Shown here piece by piece: positions 34,504 through 43,490 of a stretch of 64,000 nt of DNA. This stretch comes from UBA2988 sp965237965. Its GTDB lineage: Bacteria > Gemmatimonadota > Gemmatimonadetes > Longimicrobiales > Gaopeijiaceae. The notes under the pieces are model-generated. The model was not told the origin of the DNA. It saw only the letters and a list, made by a program, of their open reading frames with translations, and did no database searches. Location: contig CBDEGT010000002.1 of the NCBI GenBank assembly GCA_965237965.1, forward strand, positions 434,001 through 498,000, read 5' to 3'. A program made the translations under genes and the position numbers. Each line of letters begins with the position of its first letter. Position 1 is the stretch's first letter.

Positions 34504-35172
34504 CTATCCGTTCGTTTCCAAGTGGGGGCTCGACGCGGCCGCCCCGGGCGGGAGATGGAACAGGTAGTCGAGCACCGCCGCTCGTGGGTCCGGTGCGCCC
34601 CAGATCCCACTCGAGACCGCCACGCCCTGGGCGCCCGCGGCGAGCAGCTCGGCCACCCGTCCTTCGGTCACGCCACCGATCGCGAACACGGGCAGCGAGG
34701 TGACCGTGCGGACGAGGGTCACCAGCTCGGGTCCGGCCCCTGCTCTGCCGGGGTGCGATCGGGTGGCAAATACCGTGCCCACCACAAGATAGTCCGCGCT
34801 CCGCGCTGCCGCCCGAGCTGCAACGTCCCCATGCACCGAGACGCCGACCCAGCGGCCCTGCGGAAGCAGCTGGCGCGCCACCTCCGGCGGCAGGGAGCGC
34901 CGGCCCAGATGAACCCCGTCGAGGCCGGCGAGCCGCGCCAGATCCACGCGGTCGTTCACAAACAGAAGCGCGCCCACCTCGCGCGCGGCGACCCGAAGCG
35001 CCGTGCTCAGCTCGTGCAGTCGGGCGGCAGACGCGCCGGGCCCACGCAGATGCAGCGCGAGACGTTCACCTCCGGCCGCGAGGACGCTACGCGCCAGCTC
35101 GGTGAAATCGGGGCGGCCGAGCACCTCGTCGTCGGTCACCGCATGGAGCGGTGGCAGCGGCAGCGCCGGCAC
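34504..35172 (-). CDS. thiE: Thiamine-phosphate synthase ThiE
   Basis: Couples the pyrimidine diphosphate and thiazole phosphate to thiamine phosphate. TIM-barrel markers: HAVTDDEVLG, LLFVNDRVDLARLAGLDGVHLG, GVSVHG, DYLVVGTVFATRSHPG, and VFAIGGVTEGRVAELLAAGA for the phosphate site. The start is GTG 35172, overlapping the fmt stop by one base (TAGTG); this gives 222 residues. Longer frames read through fmt and are artefacts. Confidence 0.93.
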   Translation of the reverse strand: MPALPLPPLHAVTDDEVLGRPDFTELARSVLAAGGERLALHLRGPGASAARLHELSTALRVAAREVGALLFVNDRVDLARLAGLDGVHLGRRSLPPEVARQLLPQGRWVGVSVHGDVAARAAARSADYLVVGTVFATRSHPGRAGAGPELVTLVRTVTSLPVFAIGGVTEGRVAELLAAGAQGVAVSSGIWGAPDPRAAVLDYLFHLPPGAAASSPHLETNG

Positions 35173-36116
35173 TACTTGAACCGGTCGCCCACCACCGGCC
35201 CGCGTCCCCGGAGCCAGTCGGACGACGACATCCGGCGCCTGCCAGGAGGCTGCACCTCCCCGACCGCGACGGAGCCGGATCCGGCCTGCACGATGAGCCC
35301 TTCGTTCGGATCCGCACCGATCACGATGCCCGGCGATGCCCGACCGCCTCCGGGCACGTCCGGCCGAGGGTCGGGACTGAACAGCTTTACCGGGTCGCCA
35401 CCCAACAGACTCCATGCTCCCGGCACCTCGTCCATCCCACGCATGTGATTCCCGACTGGGACCGCCTCGATGGTCCAGTCGATGCGGGCACCCGCTCGGT
35501 CTACCTTGGGCGCGAACGTCGCTCGGTCGTGGTCCTGCTCACGCTCTCCCAGCGATCCGATCTGAAGCAAGGCGAGAGCCTCGATCAACGTTTCGGCGCC
35601 GAGCTCTGAAAGCCGCGCGGTCAGCTCCGAGGCGGTGTCGCTGTGTCCGATCGCCTCCTCCGCCTGGAAGAGGATGGCGCCGGCGTCCATCTCCTCGACC
35701 ATGCGCATGACGGTCACGCCCGTCACGGCATAGCCACGGGCGATCGCCCAGTTGATCGGGGCGGCTCCGCGCAGCTCAGGCAGCAGCGATGCGTGCACGT
35801 TGATCGAACCCATCTGCGGAGCGTCCAGCACCTCACGACGGAGAATGTGCCCGTACGCGACCACCACCGAGAGCTCGGGGCTGAGCGCGCGCACCTGGGC
35901 GAGGAATTCGTCTCCGTGCGGGCGGTCCGGGGTGAGGACCGGATACCCCCCTTCCTCGACCGCGACCCGTTTGACCGGTGATTCCCTGAGCGGACGCCCG
36001 CGCCCGGCAGGTCGGTCGGGCCGGGTCACCACCCCCACCAGCTCGTGCCCCTCCTCCCCCAGCGCGCGGAGCGAGGGGACGGCGAACTCGTGCGTCCCCC
36101 AGAACAGGACCTTCAC
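35172..36116 (-). CDS. fmt: Methionyl-tRNA formyltransferase
   Basis: Formylates initiator Met-tRNA. The formyl-transferase domain has FWGTHEFAVPSLRAL, the folate site region in NVHASLLPELRGAAPINWAI (Asn-x-His with SLLP), and a downstream Asp in EMDAGAI. The C-terminal OB-like domain follows. GTG 36116 gives 314 residues and begins the VKVLFWGT strand. Encoded after def with a 25-base gap, the common def-fmt pair. Confidence 0.96.
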   Translation of the reverse strand: MKVLFWGTHEFAVPSLRALGEEGHELVGVVTRPDRPAGRGRPLRESPVKRVAVEEGGYPVLTPDRPHGDEFLAQVRALSPELSVVVAYGHILRREVLDAPQMGSINVHASLLPELRGAAPINWAIARGYAVTGVTVMRMVEEMDAGAILFQAEEAIGHSDTASELTARLSELGAETLIEALALLQIGSLGEREQDHDRATFAPKVDRAGARIDWTIEAVPVGNHMRGMDEVPGAWSLLGGDPVKLFSPDPRPDVPGGGRASPGIVIGADPNEGLIVQAGSGSVAVGEVQPPGRRRMSSSDWLRGRGPVVGDRFK

Positions 36117-36141
36117 GGAAGCGTCACCGGAAGCCGCGTTC

Positions 36142-36681
36142 TCACCCGCCTTCCGATTGCGCCTTCGCGCCCGCACCCTCCGCCTGACTCTTCTTCCACT
36201 TCTGGACGAGCAGGCGACGCTTGAGGGGACTCAGCCGATCGATGAAGAGAATCCCTTCGAGGTGGTCGATCTCGTGCTGCAGCGCCCTGCCGAGGAGTGC
36301 TTCCGCGTCGAAAACAACGGGCTTCCCCTCTGGATCGTGTCCCTCGACGCGCACCCCCCAGGGTCGCTCCACGACTTCCTCCATGCCCGGAATGCTGAGG
36401 CACCCCTCCGACGCGCGGTCGAGCTCGTCGGTCACGGAAACGATCCTCGGATTCACGATGGCTACCCGACCTGCCTCGGGATCCTTTTCATCGCGCACGT
36501 CCACGACCAGGACCTGTTGCAAGACACCCACCTGGTTGGCGGCGAGACCGATCCCTTCCGCGTGGTACATGGTCTCGAACAGGTCCTCCACCAGCGCGCG
36601 CAGCTCCTCGTCGAAGGCGGACACGGGCTCAGCGCGTGCGCGCAGCGCCCTATGTCCCAGCATCAGGATCTCACGCACCAT
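36142..36681 (-). CDS. def: Peptide deformylase
   Basis: Removes the N-formyl group from nascent proteins. The three active-site motifs are intact: GIGLAANQVG, EGCLSIPG and the zinc/iron motif LQHEIDHLEG (HExxH). It has 179 residues with a Lys/Gly-rich tail. It lies between yajC and fmt. Confidence 0.97.
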   Translation of the reverse strand: MVREILMLGHRALRARAEPVSAFDEELRALVEDLFETMYHAEGIGLAANQVGVLQQVLVVDVRDEKDPEAGRVAIVNPRIVSVTDELDRASEGCLSIPGMEEVVERPWGVRVEGHDPEGKPVVFDAEALLGRALQHEIDHLEGILFIDRLSPLKRRLLVQKWKKSQAEGAGAKAQSEGG

Positions 36682-36694
36682 CGCTCACGCGGGA

Positions 36695-37018
36695 TCAGCC
36701 GGCGTCGGACCCGGCCGTCACCACCTTCGCGATGCGGCCCTTTTCCACCACCAGCTTGGTGGTTTCGGCGGTGCGGATCGTGACCCGATCCTGCTCCGCG
36801 AACACGACGGTGCCGATGACGCCGCCCGCGGTCACCACCTCGTCCCCCTTCTTCAGCGCGCTGACCATGCTCTGGTGACGCTGCTGCTCCTTCCGCTGCG
36901 GCCGGATGAGCAGGAAGTAGAAGATCCCGAAGATCGCGACCATCTGGATGAGAAACACGAAGGTGGCGTTGCCACCTTCGCGTGGGGCCATCAGGAAGAC
37001 GAGGGACGCGTGGGTCAC
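36695..37018 (-). CDS. yajC: Preprotein translocase subunit YajC
   Basis: A 107-residue protein with one N-terminal membrane span (VFLIQMVAIFGIFYFLLIRP) ending in the family RPQRKEQQRHQSM sequence and then LKKGDEVVTAGGVIGTV. YajC associates with SecDF. It follows tgt as in many bacteria (tgt-yajC-secDF), though secD and secF are not here. Confidence 0.96.
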   Translation of the reverse strand: MTHASLVFLMAPREGGNATFVFLIQMVAIFGIFYFLLIRPQRKEQQRHQSMVSALKKGDEVVTAGGVIGTVVFAEQDRVTIRTAETTKLVVEKGRIAKVVTAGSDAG

Positions 37019-37061
37019 CTGCCACTCCGTCTACTTTTCGGGGAATCGGATTCCAGGATTA

Positions 37062-38180
37062 TCACACCCGCATCCCCCGGTAGCGTTCCAGCCACGCCCC
37101 GCTCCAGGACGCGAACGTGCCGTCCAGCACGTGGACGCGAGCCTGGTCCGCGAGCCGGAGCAGGAATCGCAGGTTGTGTAGTGCCAGCAAACGCAGACCG
37201 AGCAGCTCACCGGCCACGAACAGGTGGCGCAGATAAGCTCGGTCGTAGTCCGTGCAGGCCGGGCAGTCACAACCCGGATCGACGGGCTCGCGGTCACGTC
37301 TGAAGCGTGACGCTTTGATGTTCACCTGGCCCTCGACCGTCCACGCAGTTCCGTGGCGCGCGTTGCGGGTCGGAGCGACGCAATCGAACAGGTCGCATCC
37401 ACGTGCGATCGACTCGAGCAGATCGTCTGGATAGCCCACCCCCATGAGATAGCGCGGACGGTCGCGAGGCATCTCGCCGTCGAGCACCTCGAGAGTGCGC
37501 CACATGTCCGGCTTGGCCTCGCCGACCGACAGGCCTCCGATGGCCCATCCGTCCCACTCCCCGAGGTCGCGGAAGCCGCGCGCCTGCTCGGTACGAAGCT
37601 GGCCGTATACGTTGCCTTGGAGCACGGGAAAAAGCGTTTGAGGGGGCAGCTCGCGCTCCTGCTCCAGTTCATGGAAACGACGCTTGCAGCGCTCCAGCCA
37701 GCCCAGGGTGCGCTGGGTAGCCCGGCGTGCGTCCCCTTCGCTGCATCCCCCCGGCAGACACTCGTCGAAAGCCATCACGACGTCGGCACCAAGAGTGCGC
37801 TGGATCTCGATCACCGACTCGGGCGTGAACGCGTGGCGCGAGCCGTCGATGTGACTCTGAAACACGACCCCCTCGTCGCTCACCTCGTTGATCGCCGCGA
37901 GGCTGAACACCTGGAAGCCACCGGAATCGGTGAGAATGGGACCGCTCCAGCGCATGAAAGCGTGCAGTCCGCCCAGCTCGGCAACCAACTCGTGGCCGGG
38001 ACGCAAGTACAGGTGATAGGTGTTGGCGAGCACCATGGTCGTGCCCATCGCTCGGAGCTCTTCGGGGGCGACCCCTTTGACCGTGCCCTGCGTTCCGACA
38101 GGCATGAAGGCCGGCGTGGTGATGCTGCCGTGAGGGGTGTCGAAGACTGCCGCTCGCGCGGCACCCTCCACGCGCTCCAA
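37062..38180 (-). CDS. tgt: tRNA-guanine transglycosylase
   Basis: Exchanges guanine 34 for a queuine precursor in Asn, Asp, His and Tyr tRNAs. Motifs: PAFMPVGTQGTVKG, ILTDSGGFQVFSL (catalytic Asp), FDECLPGG, YLMGVGYPDDLLESI, FDCVAPTRNARHG (nucleophile Asp) and the zinc cysteines in CDCPACTDYDRAYLRHL with a later His. The 38180 TTG is the first canonical start, but similarity seems to begin upstream (TFGHRLERVEG), and a CTG at 38228 overlapping the M20 peptidase stop is a credible real start, adding 16 residues. It acts in the same pathway as queA in this run. Confidence 0.95.
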   Translation of the reverse strand: MERVEGAARAAVFDTPHGSITTPAFMPVGTQGTVKGVAPEELRAMGTTMVLANTYHLYLRPGHELVAELGGLHAFMRWSGPILTDSGGFQVFSLAAINEVSDEGVVFQSHIDGSRHAFTPESVIEIQRTLGADVVMAFDECLPGGCSEGDARRATQRTLGWLERCKRRFHELEQERELPPQTLFPVLQGNVYGQLRTEQARGFRDLGEWDGWAIGGLSVGEAKPDMWRTLEVLDGEMPRDRPRYLMGVGYPDDLLESIARGCDLFDCVAPTRNARHGTAWTVEGQVNIKASRFRRDREPVDPGCDCPACTDYDRAYLRHLFVAGELLGLRLLALHNLRFLLRLADQARVHVLDGTFASWSGAWLERYRGMRV

Positions 38181-38224
38181 CCTATGGCCGAAGGTGGCGT
38201 GCGACTGCCCCAGCCCCGTAGGGT

Positions 38225-39865
38225 TCAGCGTTCGTCGCCTCCGGCCTGCCGCTGATCCGAAGGCTCCCGCACGGTCGGATAACGGATGCCCAGTTGCTCC
38301 AGATACGTTTCGTATCTCGTCTCGTCGAAGTAGAAGTTCTCAAGCTGTGGACGATACTCCGCCATGGTCCCGCGATTCTTGTCGATCGCGGGCGCGTTGT
38401 CCGCTTCGATGAAGGAAGTGTACTGGTGCTCGAGCGTCTGGACGGCGCGGAAATACTGCCAGGCATCGCCGATCAAGTCCGGCCGCGCGAAAAACTCCAG
38501 CGCGGTGCGCGCGAGCACACGCGCGCCCGCGAGCGCGCCCTGGTGAGCGATGGGCGTCGCCATCGCGATCGCGTTCGACCAGTGGTGCCCCTGGAGGCCC
38601 GGGATGTTGGCTGGATAGCGAAGCGTGACCGTGGGCACCGTCCACGAAACGTCTCCGATGTCGTCCGATCCTCCACTCGCTCGCTCTTCAGGGGGTTCTC
38701 GCAGCCCCGTTAATTCGGTCGCGAGCCCGGTCGGATCGCTCCCGACCTCCTCCTGGACGGCGCGCGCGAGCGCTTGATCCGCGTCGCTCCAGCGTGGCAG
38801 TCCGACCACCTTCATGTGCTCGGTCATCGCTTCAGCGATGGGGCGGTTCATGTGCTGAGGATACGCCGCCCCGACGATCCGGTGGCTCACCTCCGTGTCG
38901 GTCATCAAGGCCGCTCCCTGCGCCACCCGCACGAGGGCGTCGAAATTCTCTCTGATTTGCGGCTGGTCGAGCTCGCGGACGAAGTACCAGACCGTCGCGG
39001 TCGACGGAACAACGTTGGGCTGATCGCCTCCGTCGGTGATGACGTAATGCGACCGCTGCACCGGACGGAGATGTTCGCGTCGAAAGTTCCAGCCTGCGTT
39101 CATGAGCTCGACGGCGTCCAGGGCGCTACGCCCGCGCTGCGGGTTGCCGGCGGCATGCGCGGCCTCACCGGTGAAACTGAACTCGGCGGAAATCAGGCCG
39201 GTCCCGTTCGGCGCACCCCACCCCACCGACAAGTTGGAGGAGACGTGCGTGAAGATCACCGCGTCCACCTCCTGAAAGTGGCCATCCCGGACAAACCAGG
39301 CCTTCGATCCCAGCAACTCCTCCGCGACCCCCGGCCAGAGCACCAGCGTGCCGGGCATCCCCTCGCGCACCATCACCTCTTGGAGGGCGAGCGCCGCCGC
39401 TACGTTGAGTGCCTGTCCGGAGTTGTGCCCCTCCCCGTGACCCGGAGCGCCCTCAACCAGAGGATCGTGGTACGCCACGCCCGGCTTCTGGCTGGCCTTG
39501 GGAATGCCGTCGATGTCTGTCCCGAATGCGATCACCGGCTCCCCCGCCCCCCAGGTCGCCCACCAAGCGGTCGGGATCCCCGAAATCCCCTCCCGCACCT
39601 GGAATCCGTTCTCCCGCAGGATGCCGGTGACGTAGCGGGATGTCTCGACTTCCTGGAAGCCCAATTCCGAGAACGAGAAGATCTTGTCGACCATCACCTG
39701 AACGAGCTTGGCGCGCTCCCCTACCTCGGCATCGACCTGGGCCACGAGGTCCTTCACGCGGGCAGCGTCGACATCCCCCGGCGCAGCGGCATTGACGGCC
39801 TGAGCGCGGCCTGCGTCAGGCACGAGCTGACCCAGAAGCAGAAACAGGACAAGGGGGCGGATCAT
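38225..39865 (-). CDS. Secreted M20-family amidohydrolase/peptidase
   Basis: A 546-residue protein with a signal peptide (IRPLVLFLLLGQLVPDAGRAQA). The M20 metallopeptidase core shows GTDIDGIPKA, GHGEGHNSGQALNVAAAL (a variant of the usual GHDxH metal site, with Glu for Asp) and AEELLGSKAWFV with the catalytic Glu. The dimerisation-domain FTGEAAHAAGNPQRGRSALD is typical of the AbgB/indole-acetyl amidohydrolase group. Substrates of exported members are unknown. ATG 39865 overlaps the stop of the 62-residue gene (ATGA). Confidence 0.88.
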   Translation of the reverse strand: MIRPLVLFLLLGQLVPDAGRAQAVNAAAPGDVDAARVKDLVAQVDAEVGERAKLVQVMVDKIFSFSELGFQEVETSRYVTGILRENGFQVREGISGIPTAWWATWGAGEPVIAFGTDIDGIPKASQKPGVAYHDPLVEGAPGHGEGHNSGQALNVAAALALQEVMVREGMPGTLVLWPGVAEELLGSKAWFVRDGHFQEVDAVIFTHVSSNLSVGWGAPNGTGLISAEFSFTGEAAHAAGNPQRGRSALDAVELMNAGWNFRREHLRPVQRSHYVITDGGDQPNVVPSTATVWYFVRELDQPQIRENFDALVRVAQGAALMTDTEVSHRIVGAAYPQHMNRPIAEAMTEHMKVVGLPRWSDADQALARAVQEEVGSDPTGLATELTGLREPPEERASGGSDDIGDVSWTVPTVTLRYPANIPGLQGHHWSNAIAMATPIAHQGALAGARVLARTALEFFARPDLIGDAWQYFRAVQTLEHQYTSFIEADNAPAIDKNRGTMAEYRPQLENFYFDETRYETYLEQLGIRYPTVREPSDQRQAGGDER

Positions 39866-40050
39866 GGCGTGGTCTCCGCGGGTCGGGGTTTGCACACGAC
39901 GAGTCGGGGCCTTTCCAAGATGGTGACCCGGCCCCCGGTGGAACAGCCGTGATCATACGGCGGATCAACCCCGAACTCGCCCCCGAATGGGCACCACGGA
40001 TGCCCTTTGTCGAGCAACCGCCGACGCTTGCCGGTGTCGATACCCTTCAC
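39862..40050 (-). CDS. 62-residue Cys-containing protein of unknown function
   Basis: Starts MKGIDTGKRRRLLDKGHPWC and ends ERPRLVVCKPRPAETTP. It has three cysteines (WCPF, HGCS, VVCK), a His next to the first and second Cys regions, and a Gly/Pro-rich middle, so a small metal-binding or disulfide protein is conceivable. Support for its reality is positional: GTG 40050 overlaps the queA stop as GTGA and its own stop overlaps the M20 peptidase start as ATGA. I recognise no family and see no signal peptide or membrane segment. Confidence 0.6.
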   Translation of the reverse strand: MKGIDTGKRRRLLDKGHPWCPFGGEFGVDPPYDHGCSTGGRVTILERPRLVVCKPRPAETTP

Positions 40051-41135
40051 AGCACGGCCATCGCGTCACCATAGGAATAGAACCGGTATCCCTGCGCGAT
40101 CGCTTCTCGGTACCCGTCCATCACGCGCTCGTAGCCCGCGAACGCCGCTACGAGCATCAAGAGGGTCGAGCGCGGCAGGTGGAAGTTGGTGAGCAGGGCG
40201 TCCACTGCGCGAAACGCATAGGGCGGGCGGATGAAGAGGCGCGTGGAGCCGACGCCCGCGTGCACCAGCCCGTGTTCGTCGACAGCAGACTCCAGGGTGC
40301 GCACGACGGTCGTTCCCACGGCCCAGCAGCGTCCGCCCGAAGTACGGGCCTGGTTGATCGCCACCGCCGCCGCCGGCGCCACCCGCCAGGGCTCCGAGTG
40401 CATCTCGTGGTCGCCCGGGTCGTCCTCCTCGACCGGACGGAAGGTCCCCAGGCCGACGTCGAGGGTGATGCCCACCCTGCGCACACCGCGTCGGTCGAGC
40501 GCTTCCAGCAGCTCGGGGGTGAAGTGGAGCCCGGCGGTGGGAGCGGCGACCGAGCCGGGCGCGCGCGCGTAGACCGTCTGGTAGCGTTCGCGATCCAGCG
40601 GCTCGTCCTCGCGCTCGAGATAGGGCGGGAGCGGCACGTGCCCGTGACGCTCGAGCGCCTCCATCGCCGGACCCGGACCGTCCAGCCGGACGATGCGCGA
40701 ACCCTGAGGGCCCGAGTCCAAGATCGCGATCTCGAGGTCGTCCGCCACGGTGACCCTGCGCCCCGGCTTCAGCTTTCCGCCCGGACGCACCAGCGCCTCC
40801 CACGTGCGGGGGTCCCCGGGATCGGCGTCCGCCGTGGGACGCAGGAGCAGCACTTCGGACGCAGCCCCAGTCGGCTTTCGTCCGAGTAACCGGGCGGGGA
40901 TCACGCGGCTCTCGTTGACGACCAGCACGTCCCCCGGACGAACCAGCTGGACGAGATCGCGGAAGAACAAATGGCTGAACGCCCCGGGGCCAGCCCCTCC
41001 GCTCCGTTCCGCGCGGGGCACCGCCAACAGGCGACTCCCGTCCCGGCGTACCGCCGGATAGCGTGCGATTCGCTCGGGCGGGAGGACGTACTCGTAGTCG
41101 GACGCACGCGCGCCCGGATCCGCCTTGCCGCTCAC
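40047..41135 (-). CDS. queA: S-adenosylmethionine:tRNA ribosyltransferase-isomerase
   Basis: Adds the ribosyl part of SAM to preQ1-tRNA, making epoxyqueuosine. Family segments: YVLPPERIARYPAVRRDGSRLL, LVVNESRVIPARLLGRK, the APGSVAAPTAGLHFTPELLE motif and YTNFHLPRSTLLMLVAAFAG-like end (here LLTNFHLPRSTLLMLV). It has 362 residues. ATG 41135 overlaps the ruvB stop (ATGA). It serves the same queuosine pathway as tgt, two genes on. Confidence 0.95.
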   Translation of the reverse strand: MSGKADPGARASDYEYVLPPERIARYPAVRRDGSRLLAVPRAERSGGAGPGAFSHLFFRDLVQLVRPGDVLVVNESRVIPARLLGRKPTGAASEVLLLRPTADADPGDPRTWEALVRPGGKLKPGRRVTVADDLEIAILDSGPQGSRIVRLDGPGPAMEALERHGHVPLPPYLEREDEPLDRERYQTVYARAPGSVAAPTAGLHFTPELLEALDRRGVRRVGITLDVGLGTFRPVEEDDPGDHEMHSEPWRVAPAAAVAINQARTSGGRCWAVGTTVVRTLESAVDEHGLVHAGVGSTRLFIRPPYAFRAVDALLTNFHLPRSTLLMLVAAFAGYERVMDGYREAIAQGYRFYSYGDAMAVL

Positions 41136-42181
41136 TCCCCGAGGAACGACGGCTGTTCCGGCGGTCTCTCCAGGCGCTCCGCAGGGAGGGTGTAACCGAA
41201 CCGTTGGTAGGCGCGTCGGGTGGCCTCGCGTCCCCGGGCCCTGCGCTGGAGGAAACCCTCCTGGATCAGGAACGGCTCGTACACCTCCTCGAGCGTCATC
41301 GCATCCTCACCGAGCGCCACCGCGAGCGAGCTCAGTCCGACAGGGCCTCCGTCGAACTTCTCGATGATGGTCTTGAGAATGCGAGCATCCATCTCGTCGA
41401 GCCCGTACTCGTCCACATCGAGCAAGGCCAACGCCTCCATTGCCACTTCGCGGTCGACGCTCCCTTGCGCACGCACCTGCGCGAAATCACGCACGCGCCG
41501 AAGCAGCCGGTTGGCCACGCGCGGAGTACCACGCGAACGCCGCGCGATCTCGACCGTGCCGTCGTCGTCGACTTCGAGTTCGAGAATGCGCGCGCTACGC
41601 CGGACGATCTCCGTGAGCTCGTCCGGCGGATAGAACCCGAGTCGTTGCACGATCCCGAATCGCGCACGCATCGGCGCCGTGAGCAGACCGAAACGAGTCG
41701 TCGCCCCGATCAGCGTGAACGGCTCGATCCGCATCGTCATGGTCTGCGCTCGCGGCCCTTCGGAGAGGCGGATCTCGACCTGGGAGTCCTCCATCGCCGG
41801 GTAGAGGAACTCTTCTATGATCGGCCGCAGGCGATGGATCTCGTCGATGAACAGAATGTCACCGGCACGCTGGTTGGTGAGGTGTCCCACCAAGTCCGCG
41901 GGCTTCTCGAGAACGGGCCCGGACGTGGTTTTGATGTTCACGCCGAGCTCACGTGCCATCAGCGAGGCCAGGGTGGTCTTACCGAGCCCGGGGGGGCCGT
42001 GGAACAGCAGGTGGTCGAGCGGCTCGCGGCGCTGCTTGGCCGCCTCCACCGCGATGGTCAGTGCCTCACACACCTTGCTCTGGCCGACGAACTCAGCCAG
42101 ACGCTGGGGGCGAAGACCCGGCTCGGCCCCCTGGTCTTCGGGAATCACCTCGGGAGTGGTGACTTCGGTGCGGCGAGTCAC
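41132..42181 (-). CDS. ruvB: Holliday junction branch-migration helicase RuvB
   Basis: Hexameric AAA+ motor that works with RuvA and RuvC. Walker A LLFHGPPGLGKTTLASLMA, Walker B DILFIDEIHRL, sensor GATTRFGLLTAPMRARFG, and a C-terminal winged helix with YEPFLIQEGFLQRRARGREAT. The length of 349 is typical. The start is GTG 42181. ruvA is not adjacent in this window. It is the first gene of the long minus-strand run. Confidence 0.97.
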   Translation of the reverse strand: MTRRTEVTTPEVIPEDQGAEPGLRPQRLAEFVGQSKVCEALTIAVEAAKQRREPLDHLLFHGPPGLGKTTLASLMARELGVNIKTTSGPVLEKPADLVGHLTNQRAGDILFIDEIHRLRPIIEEFLYPAMEDSQVEIRLSEGPRAQTMTMRIEPFTLIGATTRFGLLTAPMRARFGIVQRLGFYPPDELTEIVRRSARILELEVDDDGTVEIARRSRGTPRVANRLLRRVRDFAQVRAQGSVDREVAMEALALLDVDEYGLDEMDARILKTIIEKFDGGPVGLSSLAVALGEDAMTLEEVYEPFLIQEGFLQRRARGREATRRAYQRFGYTLPAERLERPPEQPSFLGE

Positions 42182-42495
42182 GGGCGTCGGTTCCCCGTGG
42201 GTACGTGGTCGATCCAGGACCGCATGACCATGGTGCGCCGCATCTGAGTCGTGTGCCCTGTGTCCGAAGGCTCAGTTCGGGACGGTGGGGCTCCCGGCGG
42301 CACCATGCTGGAGAGACGGATCGACCGCAAGCCCGGTTGCCCCTCCCCGGAGCGAGACCAGGGGAAGCAGAGGATGGTCCGAGCTCGCGCCTCCGAGGGT
42401 CCCTTCCGATCCAGGCGCCGCGCGCACGATCTTTGAGCGGCGGCGGGTCCCGGGCGCCCGGATGGCACATGGTGTATCATTCGGGTGGTATACCC
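42182..42495. other. Divergent promoter region between ruvB and the PhoD-like gene
   Basis: 314 bases between divergent genes. I see no convincing ORF or RNA gene. GGGGAA precedes the ruvB GTG, and a TATCAT near 42476-42481 could be a -10 box for the plus-strand gene, without a clear -35. Confidence 0.4.
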
Positions 42496-43490
42496 ATGAG
42501 CATCGACGATCTTCGCTGGTTCGATCTCTTCCACCGGCACGGTACCCGCCGGGACTTCCTCCGCGTGGCGGGGGCTGCGGGGGCGCTCATCGCCTCCGGA
42601 GGCGCTCTTCCCGCCCGGCGGGGGGACGCTGCCCCTCGCTTCCGGTCTGATCCCTTCGATCTGGGCGTGGCCTCCGGGGATCCGCTTCCTCATGGCGTGG
42701 TCCTATGGACGCGGTTGAGCCACACCAGCCTGGCCGAGGTGGCGGGTCCCGGTGCGGTGGGAGATCGCCGAGGACGAAGCCTTCCGCGATCCCGTGGCCA
42801 CGGGAGATACCCTCGCCATCCCCGAGCTGGGGCACTCCGTCCACGCCGAGGTCGAGGGTCTGCGCCCCGGTCGCTTCTACTACTACCGCTTCGTTACCGG
42901 GGGAGCCGTCAGCCCCGTCGGTCGAACTCGCACAGCGCCTAGCACCGGCGCCCCCACCGACCGGCTTCGCTTCGCGTTCTGCTCCTGCCAGAACTACGAG
43001 GACGGGTACTACACCGCCTTCCGTCATATGGCATCCGAGGACCTCGACCTCGTCGTACATCTGGGCGACTACATCTACGAGGGCGGCCAGAACCGTCGTG
43101 GGGCGCGTCCCCACGACGGACCAGAGGTCATCACACTGGAAGAATACCGCCGCCGCTACGTCCTGTACCGCAGGGACCCGGAGCTCCAGAAGACGCACGC
43201 GGCGTTCGCGTGGGCCGTGACCTGGGACGACCACGACGTGGACAACAACTATGCCGGCGAGATTCCCGAGAACGCGGTGGATCCAGCAACCTTCCAGCTC
43301 CGCCGCGCCGCCGCCTATCAGACATACTACGAGTTCCTTCCGCTGCGCCGCCGATCCGTCCCCGGCCGCCCGGGAATGTCGATCTACCGGGCCCTCGGCT
43401 TTGGGAACCTCGTCCGGATGAACCTCCTGGACACGCGCCAGTATCGTGACAATCAGGCATGCGGCGATCGATTCAGGCCGGACTGCGGGC
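42496..43490 (+). pseudogene. PhoD-like alkaline phosphatase, frameshifted and missing its C-terminal half
   Basis: Starts MSIDDLRWFDLFHRHGTRRD with a twin-arginine signal (RRDFLRVAGAAGALIA), then FDLGVASGDPLPHGVVLWTR, the family N-terminal domain. Near 42738-42752 the frame shifts by one base and continues as VRWEIAEDEAFRDP. The metal-site motifs FCSCQNYEDGYYTAF, LVVHLGDYIYEG and WDDHDVDNNYAGE are intact, as is LLDTRQYRDNQ. At about 43487-43501 PhoD sequence stops and a HEAT-repeat protein begins in frame; the rest of the phosphatase domain, with further metal-binding His residues, is absent. It cannot make a working enzyme. Confidence 0.82.
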
